Part shown: piece by piece, positions 28,174 to 37,665 of the stretch | Numbering within the stretch: the first letter of the stretch is position 1 | How the letters are laid out: the number at the start of each line of letters is the position of its first letter | Assembly: GCA_965204565.1 (NCBI GenBank) | Contig: CBDBEU010000004.1 | Span: forward strand, 879,685 to 943,684 | From: CBDBEU01 sp965204565 | GTDB taxonomy: Bacteria; Pseudomonadota; Alphaproteobacteria; Rhizobiales; TMED25 | Reading direction: 5' to 3' | DNA: 64,000 nt | The notes under the pieces: model-generated | What the model was told of the DNA's origin: nothing | The model's database searches: none | What the model saw: the letters and a program-made list of their open reading frames with translations, nothing else | Position numbers and translations under genes: made by a program

Positions 28174-29760
28174 TCAGAAGGCCAACCTCTTGGTCTGGAG
28201 CACATTGGGAAGGTCTGCGAGCTTGGCCAGAATGTCATCGCCAAGGCGATCATCGATCTCAAGCAGAGCAATGGCATTGCCGCCAGAGTATTTCCGTCCG
28301 AGATGGAAGGTTGCGATATTGACGCCTGCTTCGCCCAGAATGGAACCTAGAGCCCCGATCAGGCCTGGCTTGTCCTGATTGCTGATGTAAAGCATATGCG
28401 GCGCGAAACGCACCTCCATGTCGATTCCCTTGATCTGGATGATGCGCGGCTGACCATCAGAAAAAACGGTACCGGCGACTGAACGCTCCTGGTGTTCGGT
28501 GCGCACGGTCAGGCGCACGTATGATTCATAGGCTCCATGACTTTCGCGCCGGGTCTCCTCGACATCGATGCCGCGTTCGCGCACGATTGCAGGTGCGGAG
28601 ACCATGTTCACGTCTTCCAGCAGCGGCCGCAACACACCGGTGATCGCGGATGCGGTCAGAGCGCGGGTGTTCAAGTCCCCGACCTCTCCGGCATATTCCA
28701 GACGCAATCCAAGGATCGCGGTTTCTGTCAGCTGGCCTGCAAAAGAGCCCAATTGCTCGACAAGCTGCAGATAGGGCTTGATGCGCGGTGCTTCCTCGGC
28801 CGACACGGACGGGAAATTGATTGCATTAGCGATCGCGCTGGTCAGAAGATAGTCGCTCATCTGATCTGCGATCTGCAGGGCCACATTTTCCTGCGCCTCG
28901 CTGGTGGAAGCGCCCAGATGCGGCGTGCAGATGATGTTGGGCGCATCAAACAGGATGGACTCGCGGGCGGGTTCCTCGACAAACACATCGAAGGCGGCAC
29001 CGGCTATATGACCGTCGAGCAGACCCTGTTTCAGCGCTGCTTCATCAACCAGCCCACCACGGGCGCAATTGATGATCCGCACTCCTTTGCGCATAGCGGA
29101 GATCGTGCCGGCATCGATAATGTTGCGGGTCTTGTCGGTCAGCGGCGTGTGCAGGGAGATAAAATCGGCGCGGGCGAAGATCTCGAGCAAATCGACCTTC
29201 TCGACACTCAGATCCACTGCATGCTCGTCACTCAGATAGGGGTCATAGGCGATCACCTTCATCCTCAGTCCGCGAGCGCGGTCGGCAACGATCGAGCCGA
29301 CATTGCCGCAGCCGATGATGCCCAATGTTTTGCCGGTGATTTCAGTACCCATGAACCGGCTTTTCTCCCACTTGCCGGCGCGCGTGGAGGCATCGGCCTC
29401 GGGCAACTGGCGAGCCAGACCCATCATCATTGCAATCGCATGCTCGGCCGTGGTGATCGAATTGCCAAACGGCGTGTTCATGACAATGACGCCATTGGCG
29501 CTTGCTGCGGGAATATCGATATTGTCGACGCCGATGCCGGCACGTCCCACGACCTTGAGTTTGCCGGCGCGCGCCAGAAGTTTTTCGGTGACCTTCGTGG
29601 CCGAGCGCACGGCCAGCCCGTCAAATTCACCAATCACATCGGCAAGCCGGTCCTTGTCCTTGCCAAGATCGGGTGCGTATTCGACATCGATGCCGTGATC
29701 AGAAAACTTGGCGACCGCAGCTTCGCTAAGGCTGTCTGAAATCAGTACACGAGGCGCCAT
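28174..29760 (-). CDS. serA: D-3-phosphoglycerate dehydrogenase
   Basis: SerA oxidises 3-phosphoglycerate with NAD+, the first step of serine synthesis. The 528 residues include the substrate domain (KLKVVGRAGIGVDNIDIPAA), the NAD-binding motif LGIIGCGNVGSIVADRARGL, the catalytic Arg-Glu-His set (INCARGGLVDEAAL and ICTPHLGASTSEAQ), an intervening allosteric domain and a C-terminal ACT domain (MLYISNQDKPGLIGALGSIL). This is the long SerA form. ATG 29760 with GGAGGTGCGCC in front is chosen over the ORF start 36 codons upstream, which would overlap serC. It follows serC in the same direction with a 58-bp gap, so they probably form an operon. Confidence 0.95.
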   Translation of the reverse strand: MAPRVLISDSLSEAAVAKFSDHGIDVEYAPDLGKDKDRLADVIGEFDGLAVRSATKVTEKLLARAGKLKVVGRAGIGVDNIDIPAASANGVIVMNTPFGNSITTAEHAIAMMMGLARQLPEADASTRAGKWEKSRFMGTEITGKTLGIIGCGNVGSIVADRARGLRMKVIAYDPYLSDEHAVDLSVEKVDLLEIFARADFISLHTPLTDKTRNIIDAGTISAMRKGVRIINCARGGLVDEAALKQGLLDGHIAGAAFDVFVEEPARESILFDAPNIICTPHLGASTSEAQENVALQIADQMSDYLLTSAIANAINFPSVSAEEAPRIKPYLQLVEQLGSFAGQLTETAILGLRLEYAGEVGDLNTRALTASAITGVLRPLLEDVNMVSAPAIVRERGIDVEETRRESHGAYESYVRLTVRTEHQERSVAGTVFSDGQPRIIQIKGIDMEVRFAPHMLYISNQDKPGLIGALGSILGEAGVNIATFHLGRKYSGGNAIALLEIDDRLGDDILAKLADLPNVLQTKRLAF

Positions 29761-29818
29761 TGGCGCACCTCCTTGTTGGGAATCGACCGGTGGCCGAGCA
29801 AAGTTGGAAAAAGCCGTT

Positions 29819-30994
29819 TCAAGCGGCGCTGTGAAGCGCAGCCTTTGCTTTGTGGTATGCCCATTCAATCCAAGATGTCAGGGCCTTCACGTCTGCTTGT
29901 TCAACAGTGGCCCCGCACCAGATGCGCAAGCCCGGAGGAGCATCGCGATAGGCGCTAATGTCAAAAGCAACGTTCTCAGCTTCAAGTGCGTCGACCACAG
30001 TTTTTGCAAATACCGCCTGTTCAGATGCTTCAAGGGTGTTGGTTTCGGGGGCGGTGAACTGGAGGCACACCGACGTATTGGAGCGTATACGCGGATCAGC
30101 GGCCAAAAAGTCGATCCACGGTGTCGCAGCAACCCAGTCTGCAAGCACACGCGCATTGGCATCGGCGCGCGCAATCAGTGCATCAAGCCCGCCGGTCCGT
30201 TCTGCCCAGTCAAGCGCCGCAAGGTAATCGGCAACGCAGAGCATGGATGGCGTATTGATGGTCGAGCCGGCAAATACCGCTTCATCAATCCTGCCGGTCT
30301 TGGTGAGCCGGAAAATCTTCGGCAATGGCCAGGGCGGGGTATATGTCTGAAGTCGTTCGGCGGCTCTGGGTGAGATCACCAGCATGCCGTGCTGAGCCTC
30401 ACCACCCAGCACTTTCTGCCAGGAAAAAGTCGTTACATCGAGCTTTGACCAATCGAGCGGCTGGGCGAACACGGCAGAAGTTGCATCGCACAATGTAAGG
30501 CCCTGGCGATCGTTGGCAATCCAGTCCGCATTGGGAACGCGCGCGCCGGAGGTGGTGCCGTTCCAGACGAACACGATATCGCGCGCAGGATCGGTTGCGG
30601 CAAGGTCCGGCAGCGCGCCATAGGCGGCTTCCATCACCCGCACATCGTCGAGCTTGAGCTGCTTGACTGCGTCGGTGACCCAGCCGCTGCCGAACGACTC
30701 CCATGTCAGAACGTCAACGCCGCGCGCTCCCAGAAGCGACCACATCGCCATTTCAAACGCGCCGGTATCGGAAGCTGGAACAATGGCAATACGGTAATCG
30801 TCCGGCACGCCGAGCAGGGTGTGGGTGCGCTCGATCGCTAGCTTGAGCTGTGCCTTGGCGGGCGCTGCGCGGTGTGAGCGTGCAAGGCAGGAAAGATCGA
30901 GATTATCGACGGACCAGCCGGGAAACTTGGCACAGGGACCGGACGAAAACATCGGCGACCCCGGCCGCACGGCAGGGTGCGGAAGGTGTGTCAT
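29819..30994 (-). CDS. serC: Phosphoserine aminotransferase
   Basis: SerC converts 3-phosphohydroxypyruvate to phosphoserine with glutamate, step two of serine synthesis. The 391-residue fold-type I PLP enzyme is of the alphaproteobacterial/archaeal type: FSSGPCAKFPGWSVDNL at the start, WNGTTSGARVPNADWI, LTLCDATSAVFAQPLDW with the PLP-ring Asp, and TTFSWQKVLGGEAQHGML with the PLP Lys. The final residues AALHSAA are normal. It lies upstream of serA and is preceded by a structured leader. ATG 30994 has AAAGGG ten bases before. Confidence 0.95.
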   Translation of the reverse strand: MTHLPHPAVRPGSPMFSSGPCAKFPGWSVDNLDLSCLARSHRAAPAKAQLKLAIERTHTLLGVPDDYRIAIVPASDTGAFEMAMWSLLGARGVDVLTWESFGSGWVTDAVKQLKLDDVRVMEAAYGALPDLAATDPARDIVFVWNGTTSGARVPNADWIANDRQGLTLCDATSAVFAQPLDWSKLDVTTFSWQKVLGGEAQHGMLVISPRAAERLQTYTPPWPLPKIFRLTKTGRIDEAVFAGSTINTPSMLCVADYLAALDWAERTGGLDALIARADANARVLADWVAATPWIDFLAADPRIRSNTSVCLQFTAPETNTLEASEQAVFAKTVVDALEAENVAFDISAYRDAPPGLRIWCGATVEQADVKALTSWIEWAYHKAKAALHSAA

Positions 30995-30999
30995 CAGTC

Positions 31000-31050
31000 T
31001 ACCCTTTCAGATAGTCGCCCCTCGTTGGGGAGGGGTGTCCCATGGGCGAA
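31000..31050 (-). promoter_or_regulatory. serC leader with mutually exclusive hairpins (serC-motif-like)
   Basis: Just upstream of the serC ribosome site the transcript can form a 6-bp hairpin CCCCTC/GAGGGG (31018-31035). Alternatively, UCGCCC at 31044-31049 can pair with GGGCGA at 31015-31020, which uses part of the same bases. A small stem then brackets the AAAGGG ribosome site. Alphaproteobacteria are known to carry a conserved serC RNA motif directly before serC. Position and compactness agree, but I cannot run a covariance search, and the ligand of that motif is not established to my knowledge. Confidence 0.45.
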
Positions 31051-31155
31051 TGTATTGGAATACCGCGAAAACTGCAAGTGCAATAGCAGCTTGGCAGTCA
31101 TGCGTAATTCACATGGCGTTTCGCAAAAGCGGGGATTTTCGACAAAGAGCGGCAA

Positions 31156-31635
31156 TCAATTGCGACAATTACCGCTTGAACCTTGGAACAGTCGGGTTGC
31201 GGTTGAGGTGCCGAGCGTGACCTTGAAATAATTCACCGTCTCTTTCAATCCTTCATCCAGCGAGACCTTCCGTTCCCAATCAAGCACCTGCCTTGCCATG
31301 GTGGTATCCGGTTGGCGTTGTCTCGGATCATCATCGGGAAGCGATTGATACTCGATCTTTGAAGATGACCGCGTTAGCGAGCGCACCCTGTCGGCCAACT
31401 CGCGAATGGTGAATTCATTGGCATCGCCGAGATTGATCGGACCGGTGCAGGAGGCGTCAGCGACCATCAGCCGCAGCAGCGCGGCCACCATATCATCGAT
31501 GTAGCAAAATGAGCACGTCTGGCTATCGTCCCCCAATATCGTGATCGGCTCACCCCTCAGCGCCTGGACGATGAAAGTTGAGACCACGCGGCCATCGTCG
31601 ACCTTCATGCGGGGACCATATGTATTGCCCCCACA
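31156..31635 (-). pseudogene. NAD-dependent epimerase/UDP-glucuronate decarboxylase, 3' part
   Basis: The preserved part begins NTYGPRMKVDDGRVVSTFIV. It continues with ALRGEPITILGDDSQTCSFC and YIDDMVAALLRLM, and ends in the substrate-binding C-terminus DPRQRQPDTTMARQVLDWER. This is the last half of a SDR-type nucleotide-sugar enzyme most like UDP-glucuronate decarboxylase. The N-terminal Rossmann half with GxxGxxG and YxxxK is gone, replaced by IS1380 copy 2. Inactive. Confidence 0.82.
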
Positions 31636-31639
31636 TCCC

Positions 31640-32775
31640 CCAATTAGAACGCCGTTTCGATCATGCTGCCGCTGTTTTGCGTACGGATCAAGCCTCTTGG
31701 GCGGGCTGTGTCGTGGTTCGGGCATCCGGTTCGTGAACCGGGCGCGATTTATGGCTGCTGCAACGGGCTTGAACCGGAATTCGGTCTGACCGGCACCCGT
31801 CGGGTCAGACCCGTCGAGCCGCTTTCGCCAGGGTTTGATCGCCGACACCGTCATGCAGGTACCGCTGGCCGGTACCGGTGGCGCACGGAGCCGTTGGATG
31901 GCCGCAAGGATGCGGGGTGAACAGAGCGCCGCCGACAGCCGCCCCGGCCGGTTGGAACGTGATGGCTCGGGCGTGGCGGACGACCCGCGCTCCGATCCTG
32001 ATGAGACGGGTCCGCAGGCCGGTCGGCGCCCTGCAGCAAGACACCGGGATTGCAGGCCGATGCATGAGGCTGAAGCCGCACCTCGTTCCGCGCCATGCCC
32101 TTGCAGGAAAGACGCGTCCGATTGATCGCCTTCCTTCCTTCCTCGACATGCCGTCCGGCGGTGCCGCGCTGGTTGTAGAACCGAATGATCCGGTCCAGCT
32201 CCATCGGCGGGTTGGTGACCACGAAGCCGATCTTTGGGAAGCCGAGTCTTTGGGAAGCCGATCTTTGGGATGCCGTTGGGAACCTCGGCGACGACCCGCC
32301 ATGATGCCGTTCGACCTCGGCGACGACCCGCCATGATTTGTCCCATGACGCGGCCTGATACGCGAAGTCGCCGCAGATGCGCCGCACATGGGTCGGCGGG
32401 CGACCCGCGGGGCGCTTGAGCACATGACGCAATCCTGCTTTCCGGAACAGCGGCCTTCCCAGGCCGGATGGCGTAGGAACAGCCTTCCGCCTCCGGCGTC
32501 TTGTAGAGCTCTGGGACGGCAAAAGCGGCATCGGCCCGGAAGAACCGCATATCGCGCCAACACCGGCTTGAGCACATTTTCCCGGCCATCGGCGCTGTGA
32601 ACATTGCCGGGGCGCAATGAACGGCGTTCGAGGCGGCCAAACCGGTTAAGGACGAACAAGGGGTGACGGCACATGTAGCCGAAATGCCCGTTCCAGGCGG
32701 TGCCTTCCTGCGCGCCATGGGGCGGGCCGACCGAACCGCCCATGTCCGGTGTGATCCATTCGGGCGCCATCGCGG
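31640..32775 (-). mobile_element. IS1380 copy 2, truncated at the transposase 5' side
   Basis: The minus strand from about 32775 reads from the middle of an IS1380 transposase (DMGGSVGPPHGAQEG, TAWNGHFGYMCRHPLFVLNR, then RSLRPGNVHSADG) to scraps of the C-terminal domain (IRFYNQRGTAGRHVEEG and IRIGARVVRHARAITF). The N-terminal third is missing: the aldehyde dehydrogenase gene is fused directly to the central domain. Borders are taken from where host-gene homology stops. Two tandem duplications lie inside at 32226-32337. The transposase frame changes several times. Confidence 0.75.
32226..32337. repeat. Two neighbouring short tandem duplications in IS1380 copy 2
   Basis: First, a 15-16-bp unit GCCGATCTTTGGGAA occurs three times (32226, 32241 with one extra base, 32257). 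Directly after, a 32-bp unit is doubled: the 23-base core CCTCGGCGACGACCCGCCAT plus GAT recurs at 32283 and 32315. Both lie in transposase sequence and lengthen or shift its frame. Confidence 0.9.
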
Positions 32776-33951
32776 CGTGAGCCCGATCTGTGACAGCGAT
32801 GCCCCGCGTCCGGTATTCTTGACGCCGGTCCATGCCAGTGCCGGGTCGAGATAGTCGCAGCGGTTCATATAGACGGTGCCGGTCTCCACGCGCTCGCCAA
32901 TTGATGCGGCAACGTCAGCGTCCCCGGTCCAGATCGAGGCGGTAAGGCCGTACAGGCTGTCATTCATCAGCCTGATCGCTTCCTCGTCATCCGCCACTTT
33001 CATGATCCCGATAACCGGCCCGAAGCTTTCCTCCCGCATCTGATGATTGACCTTGGTCAGCACCTGCGGCGCGCAATAGGGGTTGGCTGCAACGCTGCGG
33101 TCAAAATCACGCGCATCGATATGTGCCTTGGCGCCCGAACGTGTCGCCGCCTGCACCTGTTCGCGCACGAAATCCGCACCCTTTGCGTTGGCCATTGGAC
33201 CCAATGTTGTCGCCTCATCGAACGGGTCGCCCAAAACATACTTGCGCGTCAGATCGACAAAGACGCCGACAAATTCCTTGAAAACCTTTTCGTGCACATA
33301 GATGCGCTCAATGCCGCAGCAGCACTGGCCGGAATTGTAAAAGGCGCCGTCCACTAGATTCTCGACCGCATGGCCGACCTCGGCATCGGCGTGCACGAAG
33401 ACCGGGTCCTTGCCGCCAAGCTCGAACCCAAGGGTTGTGAATGTGCCGGCAACGGCTTTTTCAATGGCGCGGCCGCCGGATACCGAACCGGTGAAATTGA
33501 CATGATCGACCGGATTGTCGGCAATCATGCGCTCGGACTGGCGGTGGCTGAGCACAAGATTTTGAAACAGCCCGGCTGGAACGCCGGCATTGTTAAAGGC
33601 CTGTTGAAAGCACTCGCCAACCAGAAGTGTCTGGGATGCGGCCTTGTGGATTACCACACTGCCTGAAAGCAGTGCCGGAACGATGGTGTTGAACGCCGTC
33701 AGATAGGGATAATTCCACGGCGCGATGACGAAAACCACGCCGACCGGCTGGCGCTTGATATAGCGTCGAAAGCCCGGCTGGTCGGTAAACTCGATGGGCT
33801 CGAATGCTACGGTCGCATTTTCCACGCACCATTTGAGCCGTTTCTCAAAGCCGCCGAATTCGCCTCCATAGCGCACCGGACGGTCCACATAGACCGATCC
33901 GTCAACTGGAGAGAAAATTTCGATTCGCTCGATCATACTACTCATACTCAT
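32776..33951 (-). pseudogene. Aldehyde dehydrogenase family gene, 3' end lost to IS1380
   Basis: About 390 codons are intact. VGVVFVIAPWNYPYLTAFNT gives the oxyanion Asn, VNFTGSVSGGRAIEKAVAGT the NAD loop, LGFELGGKDPVFVHADA the general-base Glu, and NSGQCCCGIERIYVHEKVF the nucleophile Cys. EESFGPVIGIM and TASIWTGDADVA follow. After MNRCDYLDPALAWTGVKNTG and a few more residues the frame runs into IS1380, so the last ~60 residues including the oligomerisation strand are missing. The start is likely ATG 33951, with alternatives at 33945 and 33936. Substrate unknown; the downstream neighbour was a nucleotide-sugar enzyme relic. Confidence 0.8.
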
Positions 33952-34359
33952 ACAAAGACGTTCGATAATATGCTGCAGATCCATCCACTTGCCGGACAAG
34001 AGGCGTCATCCAATCCTGCATCATTATGCGGGTTTGGAACGATCGGTCAAAATCCTCAATCTGCAATTGAACACAAAATGTCAACTTGCCGCACGCCAGT
34101 CCCCAATGCGCCGTACAACAATTCAAAGCATCACCGGGTGAGGCTGACTACAAGGGCGATGCTCAGCATTTTGGACTGCTCAACACGCTGTGGTTAGAAT
34201 TTGGTTGTACTGGCGGCTGTGAGTCAAGTGCTGTGAACTCAAGAGACGCGGTTCTCCCTTGATTAATTCATCACTATTCTGCGTGAATTACATGTTAGCC
34301 AAGTCAAGACGTAGTGGTTCGCCGGAATTGCCAGTGCCGGGGTGCGCCCGCCAATGCCG
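33952..34359. other. Non-coding stretch between the aldehyde dehydrogenase and an IS5-interrupted relic
   Basis: About 400 bp with mixed composition. It probably holds the promoter of the aldehyde dehydrogenase gene, but I see no clear -35/-10 pair, RNA gene or repeat here. Confidence 0.4.
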
Positions 34360-34458
34360 TCATTCATTGGCGAGTGAGGCAAGGATACGCTGCAGCATCG
34401 CCGGATCATGCATGTTTTCCCTGTCCCAGCCGCCAACATTGGTGAAGTGGATCCAGTT
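34360..34458 (-). pseudogene. C-terminal fragment of an unidentified gene cut by IS5 copy B
   Basis: The minus strand encodes NWIHFTNVGGWDRENMHDPA and MLQRILASLANE, ending at a TGA (34360-34362). It looks like the real C-terminus of a protein that is cut off by the IS5 element at 34459. I do not recognise the family. The fragment beyond the element may or may not belong to the same gene. Confidence 0.4.
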
Positions 34459-35358
34459 GGACGCCCTGAACCCCCCTGGCTTTGAGCGTGCTGGCGTGAT
34501 TCCGTGGGGATATCAGCGACGGAGGGTACGATGGCTGCACAGCGCGGGTTGTTCGATCCGGATGAGCGCTACGCGGCGTTATCGAAAGCGGGAGATCCGC
34601 TGGAGCGGCTTGCAGGGGGTATCGACTTCGAGCTCTTCCGGCCAGAGTTGGATGCGACGCTTGATCGTTCCGATGACGGCGCGCGGGCGCCGGACGAGAC
34701 GACCATCCGGCGGTTCCGGGAAGCCCTGGTGCGGACCGGTGCGGTGAAGAAACTCCTCGCCCGGTTCGACGCGCATCTTAAGGACGCGGGATATCCCGTC
34801 ATGGGCGGGGGCATCCCGCCTGATTGGCAGGCCAATCCCCGGAAACCGGCGCAAAAGGATCGCGACGCGCGTTGGACGGCTCAAGCGAGGGCGCAGGAAG
34901 ACGCGCCCGGACGGCACGGCGATGGGCGCAATCGCCACGCCGGTGTTCGGCTGCAAATCCCATATCAATGCCGACCGGCGCCACGGCTTCGTCCGGACAT
35001 GGATCGTCACCGACGCCGCCCGGCAAGCCGATGCCCGTGCATCACGAGAGGGCCAATGCTGCACGGTCGAAGGTCCGATCCGCGATCGAACATCCCTTCG
35101 CCGGGATGAAGGCACGAATGGGGCTCTTCGTCCGCACCATCGGCATCGACCGGGCGAGGGCCAGGATCGGCATGGCCAACATCGCAGTCAACATGAAACG
35201 GCTCCTGTTCCGGGAGCGCAAAGGCGCCGTGGCATAACCCGGCCCCGGCGAAACCAAATCCCGAACCACAACCCAAGCAAAGGGCTGACCCGCATCGCGG
35301 CCGTAAATGCGCTCTCGTCACCCGATTCCAGGCAGCAGACAGGGATCTGCAGGGTGGC
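34459..35358 (+). mobile_element. IS5-family element, copy B
   Basis: It matches copy A (17919-19068) at both ends and over most of its length, but has two more internal deletions and is about 250 bp shorter. The 3' untranslated tail is shared. It splits an unidentified minus-strand coding region. Confidence 0.8.
34531..35237 (+). pseudogene. IS5 transposase, copy B, three internal deletions
   Basis: The start MAAQRGLFDPDERYAALSKA is the same as copy A. The central deletion is at the same place as in copy A but larger (RSDDGARAPDETTIRR). A second deletion removes the first catalytic Asp segment (the frame goes from DAGYPVMGGG to IPPDWQANPRKPAQK). A third removes the part between TDAAR and KPMPVHHERANAARSK. 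The Glu region, AIEHPFAGMKARMGLFVRTI, remains. Not functional. Confidence 0.8.
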
Positions 35359-35364
35359 TAGGTG

Positions 35365-35640
35365 TCGACAAATTCGATTTTGACGACCTCGCCGGTCAGT
35401 GGGTCTGGAATCCTTTGCTCCTCAAATCTGGCAAAGGTGAGTTCTTCGCGACCGAACTTGCGGTACAGGCGGTGGTAATTGGCGCCACCAGCGCCTCGGC
35501 CCTGCGGCGCACATAAACCGCCGTCTCGGTGCGGTAGATGGCGCTCTTAGTAGGCGTGCAGCGGCGACCAATCCTTGACAGAATAGTCGCGCAGATCACG
35601 CATTCGGCTCAACCGGCGCGCTCAATACCGGCTCTGCCAG
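35365..35640 (-). pseudogene. Unidentified coding remnant beside IS5 copy B
   Basis: Protein-like pieces in different minus-strand frames read AIYRTETAVYVRRRAEALV, then NYHRLYRKFGREELTFARFE and PDPLTGEVVKIEFVDT just before the IS end. They look like one former gene with frameshifts. The family is not recognised, and linkage to the fragment at 34360-34458 across the IS is an inference. Confidence 0.35.
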
Positions 35641-35675
35641 GCGCATCCCCTGAAAGACTGGCCGCAATTGTATGA

Positions 35676-36563
35676 CTAGCGCGCCAGCCCGTGCCTACCG
35701 CTATCGGTTGCCCGGTAGAGCCCTCCATCGGCGGTGGTGACATAAAGGCTTGCCAGGTTGTCATCGCCAAATGCGCAGCGCATTGGCTCGTCCGCGGGGG
35801 CGGGGTGGGTCTCGACAATCGTACCGCCCGGCGAGATCACCACGATCGATGCCGGTGTGCCGCTCTTGTTCCAACCCATGCAGGCGATGATGTTGCCGTC
35901 GCTGTCGAGGCACATGCCCTCGATACCGCGCTCTCCAAATGCCAGATTGAGCAGCGTCTTGCGCGTGCCGGCACTGCGGTGCCCGTTCAGGGGATAGGCG
36001 TGAAGCTGGCACACATGGCCGCGCTGATGGTCGCCATCGGCGACATAGAGCGTCTTCTCATCGCCCGACAGCAGGACGCCGCGCGGGCCCACCGTGTCAT
36101 AGGTGATGCGGTTGAGCCGCCATTGACCGGGCCCATAAGAATCCATCCGCAATACCGACTCATGGCTCAAGAACGGATAGGAGGGCGGGCCATAGGGCGC
36201 CTGTGCATTCAGCGGGTCAGCGATCCACACGCTGCCCTTTGAGTCGACCTGCACATCGACCGGCTGATTATGATGGGCGCTGTCCAGCAGATCTTGGGTC
36301 TGCACCGCAGTGCCGTCATTGAGGTAGTGGACAACCCGCCGGCCAGCCTCCTGGGCACCGAAGACGGTGCCGTCGCTCGCCACGGCAATGCCGTTGACGC
36401 GGCCGGTCCACCAGCGAAACTGATCGGTTTTATTGGCTTTGGGGTCAAAACGCATGATGCGCTCTTCGCCCACGGCACTGAACAGCATGCCGCTGCCGTC
36501 CCACGCCAATCCCCCGGTGCGGCCCTTGAAGGGCCCGGACACAAGCTCAAAATTCCATGCCAT
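35676..36563 (-). CDS. SMP-30/gluconolactonase/LRE family protein
   Basis: This is a 295-residue six-bladed beta-propeller of the SMP-30 family, Ca/Zn-dependent lactonases that open sugar lactones. Blade motifs include FKGRTGGLAWDGSGMLFSAV, GRVNGIAVASDGTVFGAQEA, QPVDVQVDSKGSVWIADPL, VGPRGVLLSGDEKTLYVADG and GIEGMCLDSDGNIIACMGWN. Metal ligands should be the acidic and Asn residues near blade tops (for example the Asp of VADGD). The gene lies 20 bp downstream of a second SMP-30 gene in the same direction and is likely co-transcribed. Start ATG 36563. Confidence 0.86.
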   Translation of the reverse strand: MAWNFELVSGPFKGRTGGLAWDGSGMLFSAVGEERIMRFDPKANKTDQFRWWTGRVNGIAVASDGTVFGAQEAGRRVVHYLNDGTAVQTQDLLDSAHHNQPVDVQVDSKGSVWIADPLNAQAPYGPPSYPFLSHESVLRMDSYGPGQWRLNRITYDTVGPRGVLLSGDEKTLYVADGDHQRGHVCQLHAYPLNGHRSAGTRKTLLNLAFGERGIEGMCLDSDGNIIACMGWNKSGTPASIVVISPGGTIVETHPAPADEPMRCAFGDDNLASLYVTTADGGLYRATDSGRHGLAR

Positions 36564-36583
36564 TTTTCTTCTCCCGGCCCGGT

Positions 36584-37510
36584 TTAGCGCGACGGTACGC
36601 CGGCGATGTTGACCCGCGTGCGCACCACCGAGCCGACCATGGTGATGAACAGGGTTTTCCAGTCGTCCTCGCCAAAGGCGATATTGGTTGGATGATGCCC
36701 CTCGGTCTTGATGCGGCAGATCGGATCACCCGACGGCGCATGAACCCAGGTGCCGCCCGGCCCTGTGCACCACACATTGCCGGCGACATCGCACTTCATG
36801 CCGTCTGGCACTCCGCGCTCCGGGCTCTTGTATTGATGGAACACCCGGCCCGGCCCGACGCTGGCGCCATCGGCGTTCACATCATAGGCGCGGATGACAT
36901 TCTCGCGACTGCAACACACATAGAGGATCTTTTCATCCGACGAGAAGCACAGGCCGTTGGGATAGACGAAATCCTCGGTGATGATCGTCATCTCCTTGCC
37001 GTCCGGCGAAATGCGGAACACCGGCTGGGTTTCCAGGTAGCGCTGCAGATCATGCTTGACCATGCCGACATTTAGGAGCCCGCCCGGCGGGTCGGTGAAC
37101 CAGATCGAGCCATCCGATCTCACCACAATGTCGTTGGGGCTGTTGTGCTTTTTGCCTTGATAACCCTCCGACAAGGTCGTCCACGAGCCATCATGTTCGC
37201 GGCGGAACACAGTGCGCCCGCCCCAGCCGGCGACAATCAGCCTATTGTCGAGATCAAGGCAGGTACCGTTCGCCTTGTCGGACGGATCAAGTATCAGGGT
37301 CTGGCCGGCGCCGGGCTCCCAGGTCCAGATGCGCTCTGAAATGATATCGGTGAACCACAGCTTGCCGTTCTTGGCGTCCCATGTCGGGCCTTCGCCAAAC
37401 ACGATATCGTGCGCGATCACCTCAACTGGCGGGCTTGAATCGATGATCTCCTCCCAGCCGGGAGCGCATAAGTCGACTTCCACCCCTATTGTCTCAAGCG
37501 ATCCGTGCAT
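36584..37510 (-). CDS. SMP-30/gluconolactonase/LRE family protein
   Basis: A second propeller lactonase of 308 residues. HDIVFGEGPTWDAKNGKLWF carries the metal-binding Glu. NGTCLDLDNRLIVAGWGGRT and NSPNDIVVRSDGSIWFTDPP with the Asn and Asp ligands follow, then DFVYPNGLCFSSDEKILYVC. This one keeps the canonical gluconolactonase motifs better than its downstream neighbour. The pair plus the nearby cupin and hydroxy-acid oxidase suggest catabolism of a sugar acid or similar lactone-forming compound; the exact substrate is unknown. Confidence 0.9.
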   Translation of the reverse strand: MHGSLETIGVEVDLCAPGWEEIIDSSPPVEVIAHDIVFGEGPTWDAKNGKLWFTDIISERIWTWEPGAGQTLILDPSDKANGTCLDLDNRLIVAGWGGRTVFRREHDGSWTTLSEGYQGKKHNSPNDIVVRSDGSIWFTDPPGGLLNVGMVKHDLQRYLETQPVFRISPDGKEMTIITEDFVYPNGLCFSSDEKILYVCCSRENVIRAYDVNADGASVGPGRVFHQYKSPERGVPDGMKCDVAGNVWCTGPGGTWVHAPSGDPICRIKTEGHHPTNIAFGEDDWKTLFITMVGSVVRTRVNIAGVPSR

Positions 37511-37665
37511 CGCAGCCGCCCCTTTTCATCAGTTATCTTAACGTTCACCACCAGCGCCCGGCACGAAAGGGATCCGCGCCGCATGCATTTTCTGGCGAAA
37601 ACCACGTTGGCGATGGCGCATTAGAGCACTTTCTGTTCAAACTGCGCCAGCCCCTGAGCAAGCAA

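Noticed and set aside
28537..29739. 400-codon plus-strand ORF opposite serA
   Set aside because: It is the antisense of serA with no family signature; high GC makes long shadow frames.
31156..33999. One giant fusion protein
   Set aside because: The frame joins the aldehyde dehydrogenase, IS1380 and epimerase pieces at sites where each homology stops abruptly, so it is treated as separate pseudogenes.
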